Shown here one piece after another: positions 6,265 through 8,176 of a stretch of DNA of 8,176 bases (within the stretch, counting starts at the first letter, position 1; each line of letters opens with the position of its first letter). The notes beneath the pieces are model-generated. The model was not told where the DNA came from, did not search any database, and was given only the letters and a program-made list of their open reading frames with translations. Source of the stretch: an uncultured Campylobacter sp. (GTDB taxonomy: Bacteria; Campylobacterota; Campylobacteria; Campylobacterales; Campylobacteraceae); NCBI RefSeq assembly GCF_938018035.1, contig NZ_CALIJF010000425.1, positions 1 to 8,176 of the forward strand, read 5' to 3'. Position numbers and translations under genes: made by a program.

Positions 6265-7438
6265 AAATCGTTCCTTTTTTGTAATTCATCACGGTATCCA
6301 TATCCTTATCGCCCCTGCCGCTTACGTTTACGACGATCGTTTTTTTGCCCTTTAGCTGCGGGCAGAGCTTTTCTAAATACGCTAACGCGTGCGCGCTTTC
6401 GATCGCGGGGATGATGCCCTCAAGCCTACAGAGCAGTTTAAGCGCCGTGATGCACTCATCGTCGGTTACCGCTTCGTATTTTGCGCGACTTATCTCGTGC
6501 AGATGCGCGTGCTCCGGGCCTACGCCGGGATAATCAAGCCCCGCCGAGATGCTGTGAACAGGCTCGATCATGCCGAATTTATCCTGTAGCACGATCGTTT
6601 TCATGCCGTGGATGATGCCCGCGCGCCCATTGGTAATGGTCGCTGCATGATAAGGGGTTTGTGCGCCCAAGCCGCCCGCCTCGATGCCCAAGAGCTGTAC
6701 GTTAGGATCATCCACGAACGCGCTAAAAATTCCTATCGCATTGCTTCCGCCGCCCACGCAGGCTAGGACATAATCAGCCTTGACTCCCTTGCTCGCAAGC
6801 TGCGATTTGGTCTCGGTACCGATGACGCTTTGAAAATCCCTAACCATCTTAGGATACGGATGCGGCCCGACCGCCGAGCCGATGACGTAAAATACGCTCT
6901 CTATCTCATTCACCCATGCCTGAATCGCCGCGGTGGTGGCCTCTTTGAGCGTTTTAAGGCCGGTGCCGATTTTGATTAAATTTGCGCCCAAAAGCTGCAT
7001 CCTAAAAGCGTTGAGCTGCTGGCGCGCGGCGTCGGTCTCGCCCATATATACGTCGCACTCAAGCCCGAATAGCGCCGCTGCCGTCGCCGTCGCCACGCCG
7101 TGCTGACCCGCGCCGGTTTCTGCGATGACCTTTTTTTTACCCATTTTTTTGGCGAGTAGCGTCTGCGCTAGGGCATTGTTGATTTTATGAGCGCCCGTGT
7201 GGTTAAGATCCTCGCGCTTTAGATAAATTTCATGCCCGTAGTGCTCGCTAAGGCGCGCGGCGTGATATAACGGCGTCGGACGCCCTGCGTATTCGCGCAG
7301 CAAGTAACCCAGCTCGTCTTTAAATTCCTTCGTCTGCGCTATGGTGTTGTACGCATCCTCCAACTCCTCGAGCGCAAACATCGCCGTCTCAGGCACAAAC
7401 TGCCCGCCAAAACTCCCGAAATACGCCTTTTTATTCAT
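6257..7438 (-). CDS. trpB: Tryptophan synthase beta chain
   Basis: This PLP enzyme condenses indole with L-serine to give L-tryptophan in the alpha2-beta2 complex. The PLP lysine is Lys85 in HTGAHKINNALAQ. The catalytic Glu107 begins the ETGAGQHGVATA loop. The phosphate clamp is GGGSNA, and VSGRGDKD near the C-terminus holds the serine that contacts the pyridine nitrogen. All essential residues are present. I chose the ATG at 7438-7436 (393 residues) over an ATG five codons upstream, because AGGAG lies 5 bases before the chosen codon and after the upstream one. The N-terminus MNKKAYFGSFGGQFVPE then matches the family. It is the first gene of a three-gene operon. This is a standard TrpB1-type protein, not TrpB2. 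No other trp gene lies in the window. Confidence 0.97.
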   Translation of the reverse strand: MNKKAYFGSFGGQFVPETAMFALEELEDAYNTIAQTKEFKDELGYLLREYAGRPTPLYHAARLSEHYGHEIYLKREDLNHTGAHKINNALAQTLLAKKMGKKKVIAETGAGQHGVATATAAALFGLECDVYMGETDAARQQLNAFRMQLLGANLIKIGTGLKTLKEATTAAIQAWVNEIESVFYVIGSAVGPHPYPKMVRDFQSVIGTETKSQLASKGVKADYVLACVGGGSNAIGIFSAFVDDPNVQLLGIEAGGLGAQTPYHAATITNGRAGIIHGMKTIVLQDKFGMIEPVHSISAGLDYPGVGPEHAHLHEISRAKYEAVTDDECITALKLLCRLEGIIPAIESAHALAYLEKLCPQLKGKKTIVVNVSGRGDKDMDTVMNYKKGTIYG

Positions 7439-7464
7439 CCTATCTCCTCGCATTAAATCGTAAG

Positions 7465-7470
7465 ATTATA
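7465..7470 (-). promoter_or_regulatory. Candidate -10 element of the trpBA operon
   Basis: The minus strand reads TATAAT at 7470-7465 within TTTTATATAATCTTACG. A-rich and T-rich tracts recur roughly every helical turn upstream, the usual Campylobacter promoter form. The start would be near 7458, giving a leader of about 20 bases. That is too short for a leader peptide with tryptophan codons and an attenuator. Confidence 0.5.
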
Positions 7471-7660
7471 TAAAATTTCGCGTTAAATTTCGCTTTTTTG
7501 ACGGCACCTTTTGCGACGCTTTTTTAAAATTTATCGGATATATGGCCGCAAAAACGCGCGGCGCAAGATAGCAAATTTTAAAATTTACGCTTCAAATTGT
7601 GGCTAATATTTTGCTTGATGAGTAGGCCTTAGGCGCCGTAAATTTGAATAATTTATAAAT

Positions 7661-8062
7661 TTATTTGCTTTCATTGCTAATATCGCTCTTTTTATAATTA
7701 CCGATAGGACAAATTATATTGTCAGTATCTGTAAGTCTTAATTTTTTCCACTCTTCAAAGCTATTAACCCTAATCAAATTATGTGGGATTTTTGACGGTT
7801 CATCAATAATTTTGAGGCACTCGCTCGTTTCTCTTTTAAAATACTGCATAATAAGGTGATTATCGTTATTTTCCAAAGCTTTTTTTATGCATTTTGCTTT
7901 TAACTCAACATAATCACTATTACTTAGAGAATTTTTTGAAAAAAGCCGCATTGGAGCGCACTCGCTAATTATTTCCGTATAAATCATACGAAAAACAAAA
8001 AACGAAATAATTAGCAAAAATGGTAATAGAATAATATTTTTGTATCGTTTTAAAAATTTCAT
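7661..8062 (-). CDS. Hypothetical membrane-anchored protein with four cysteines
   Basis: I do not recognise this 133-residue protein. Residues 1-9 are basic (MKFLKRYKN), and a single hydrophobic helix spans about 10-31. The remainder is polar and probably periplasmic. It contains four cysteines, in SECAP, AKCIKK, SECLK and IICPIG contexts, which could form two disulfides. The tail is Lys/Ser/Asn-rich. The ATG (8062-8060) has AAGGA six bases upstream. The gene is strikingly AT-rich compared with trpB next to it, and it favours A/T-ending codons such as AAT, ATA and AAA, which suggests horizontal origin or weak selection. It starts 22 bases after the end of another minus-strand frame, so the two look like one operon. 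A small periplasmic immunity-like or accessory protein is conceivable, but nothing in the sequence proves a role. Confidence 0.7.
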   Translation of the reverse strand: MKFLKRYKNIILLPFLLIISFFVFRMIYTEIISECAPMRLFSKNSLSNSDYVELKAKCIKKALENNDNHLIMQYFKRETSECLKIIDEPSKIPHNLIRVNSFEEWKKLRLTDTDNIICPIGNYKKSDISNESK

Positions 8063-8084
8063 TTTATTTCCTTATTTAAAATTT

Positions 8085-8176
8085 TTATATTTTACGGATA
8101 AAAACCCTTGATTTTTGTGTCTTACTGCCGCTTATGCCTATACCATTAATATCTATAAAAGCCCAGGCACTTAGGC
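8085..8176 (-). CDS. C-terminal end of an unidentified gene, cut by window edge
   Basis: One minus-strand frame is open from the right edge to a TAA at 8087-8085 and encodes a final 30 residues with the stretch WAFIDINGIGISGS and a basic end (VFIRKI). The other two minus frames have early stops. The spacing of 22 bases to the next start, the same direction and similar AT-richness suggest an operon with the four-cysteine gene. The FIDING motif faintly recalls the C-terminal Asp/Asn loop of some type IV pilin-like or pseudopilin proteins, but this is too short to assign. It could also be a chance open frame. Confidence 0.4.
   Translation of the reverse strand, partial: LSAWAFIDINGIGISGSKTQKSRVFIRKI

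Noticed and set aside
7439..7660. Possible tryptophan attenuator or leader peptide before trpB
   Set aside because: The likely promoter leaves only about 20 bases of leader, and no short frame with clustered Trp codons is present. The rest is AT-rich spacer.
1..8176. CRISPR array, tRNA/rRNA genes, insertion sequence or attachment site
   Set aside because: I saw no regularly spaced repeats, cloverleaf sequences, transposase motifs or terminal inverted repeats on either strand.

Overview
The window looks like chromosomal DNA of a Campylobacter, or a close campylobacterotal relative, with a fairly high GC content for the genus. Three observations support this: AAATTTAA-type words are very frequent between genes, promoters have a TATAAT -10 without a clear -35, and the gene content fits (selenium-type YedE, trpBA next to a FliO-like gene). 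The core genes are GC-rich, with 38 G/C in the 60 bases at 7081-7140. Both window edges are AT-rich, with 20 of 60 at 181-240 and 15 of 60 at 7861-7920. I place it near the oral Campylobacter species; I cannot name the species.

Layout from left to right. An integral membrane protein on the minus strand is cut by the left edge (1-325, TTG start). A hairpin terminator (438-466) precedes yedE/fdhT (551-1612, minus), the selenium-associated YeeE/YedE transporter. A 423-base divergent intergenic region (1613-2035) holds a GC-rich block with short direct repeats and a striking array of ATTTCAA/TTGAAAT heptamers. That array lies just upstream of a TonB-dependent outer-membrane receptor (2036-4126, plus), probably for haem or a related iron source. 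Hairpins follow at 4140-4184 and 4225-4251. The minus-strand operon trpB-trpA-fliO-like (7438 down to 4365) comes next, with an 8-base trpB/trpA overlap and a 10-base gap before the third gene. At the right edge lie an AT-rich 133-residue membrane-anchored protein with four cysteines (7661-8062) and the last 30 codons of another minus-strand gene (8085-8176).

Functionally the window combines tryptophan synthase (indole-glycerol phosphate plus serine to tryptophan), an inner-membrane selenium/sulfur transporter that in this group supports selenocysteine formate dehydrogenase, and an outer-membrane iron-source receptor. The third gene of the trp operon looks like a divergent FliO, part of the flagellar export apparatus. 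I found no complete novel defence or mobile system. The items most worth a second look are the heptamer operator array, the repeat-rich block beside it, the FliO-like gene in the trp operon, and the AT-rich four-cysteine protein.
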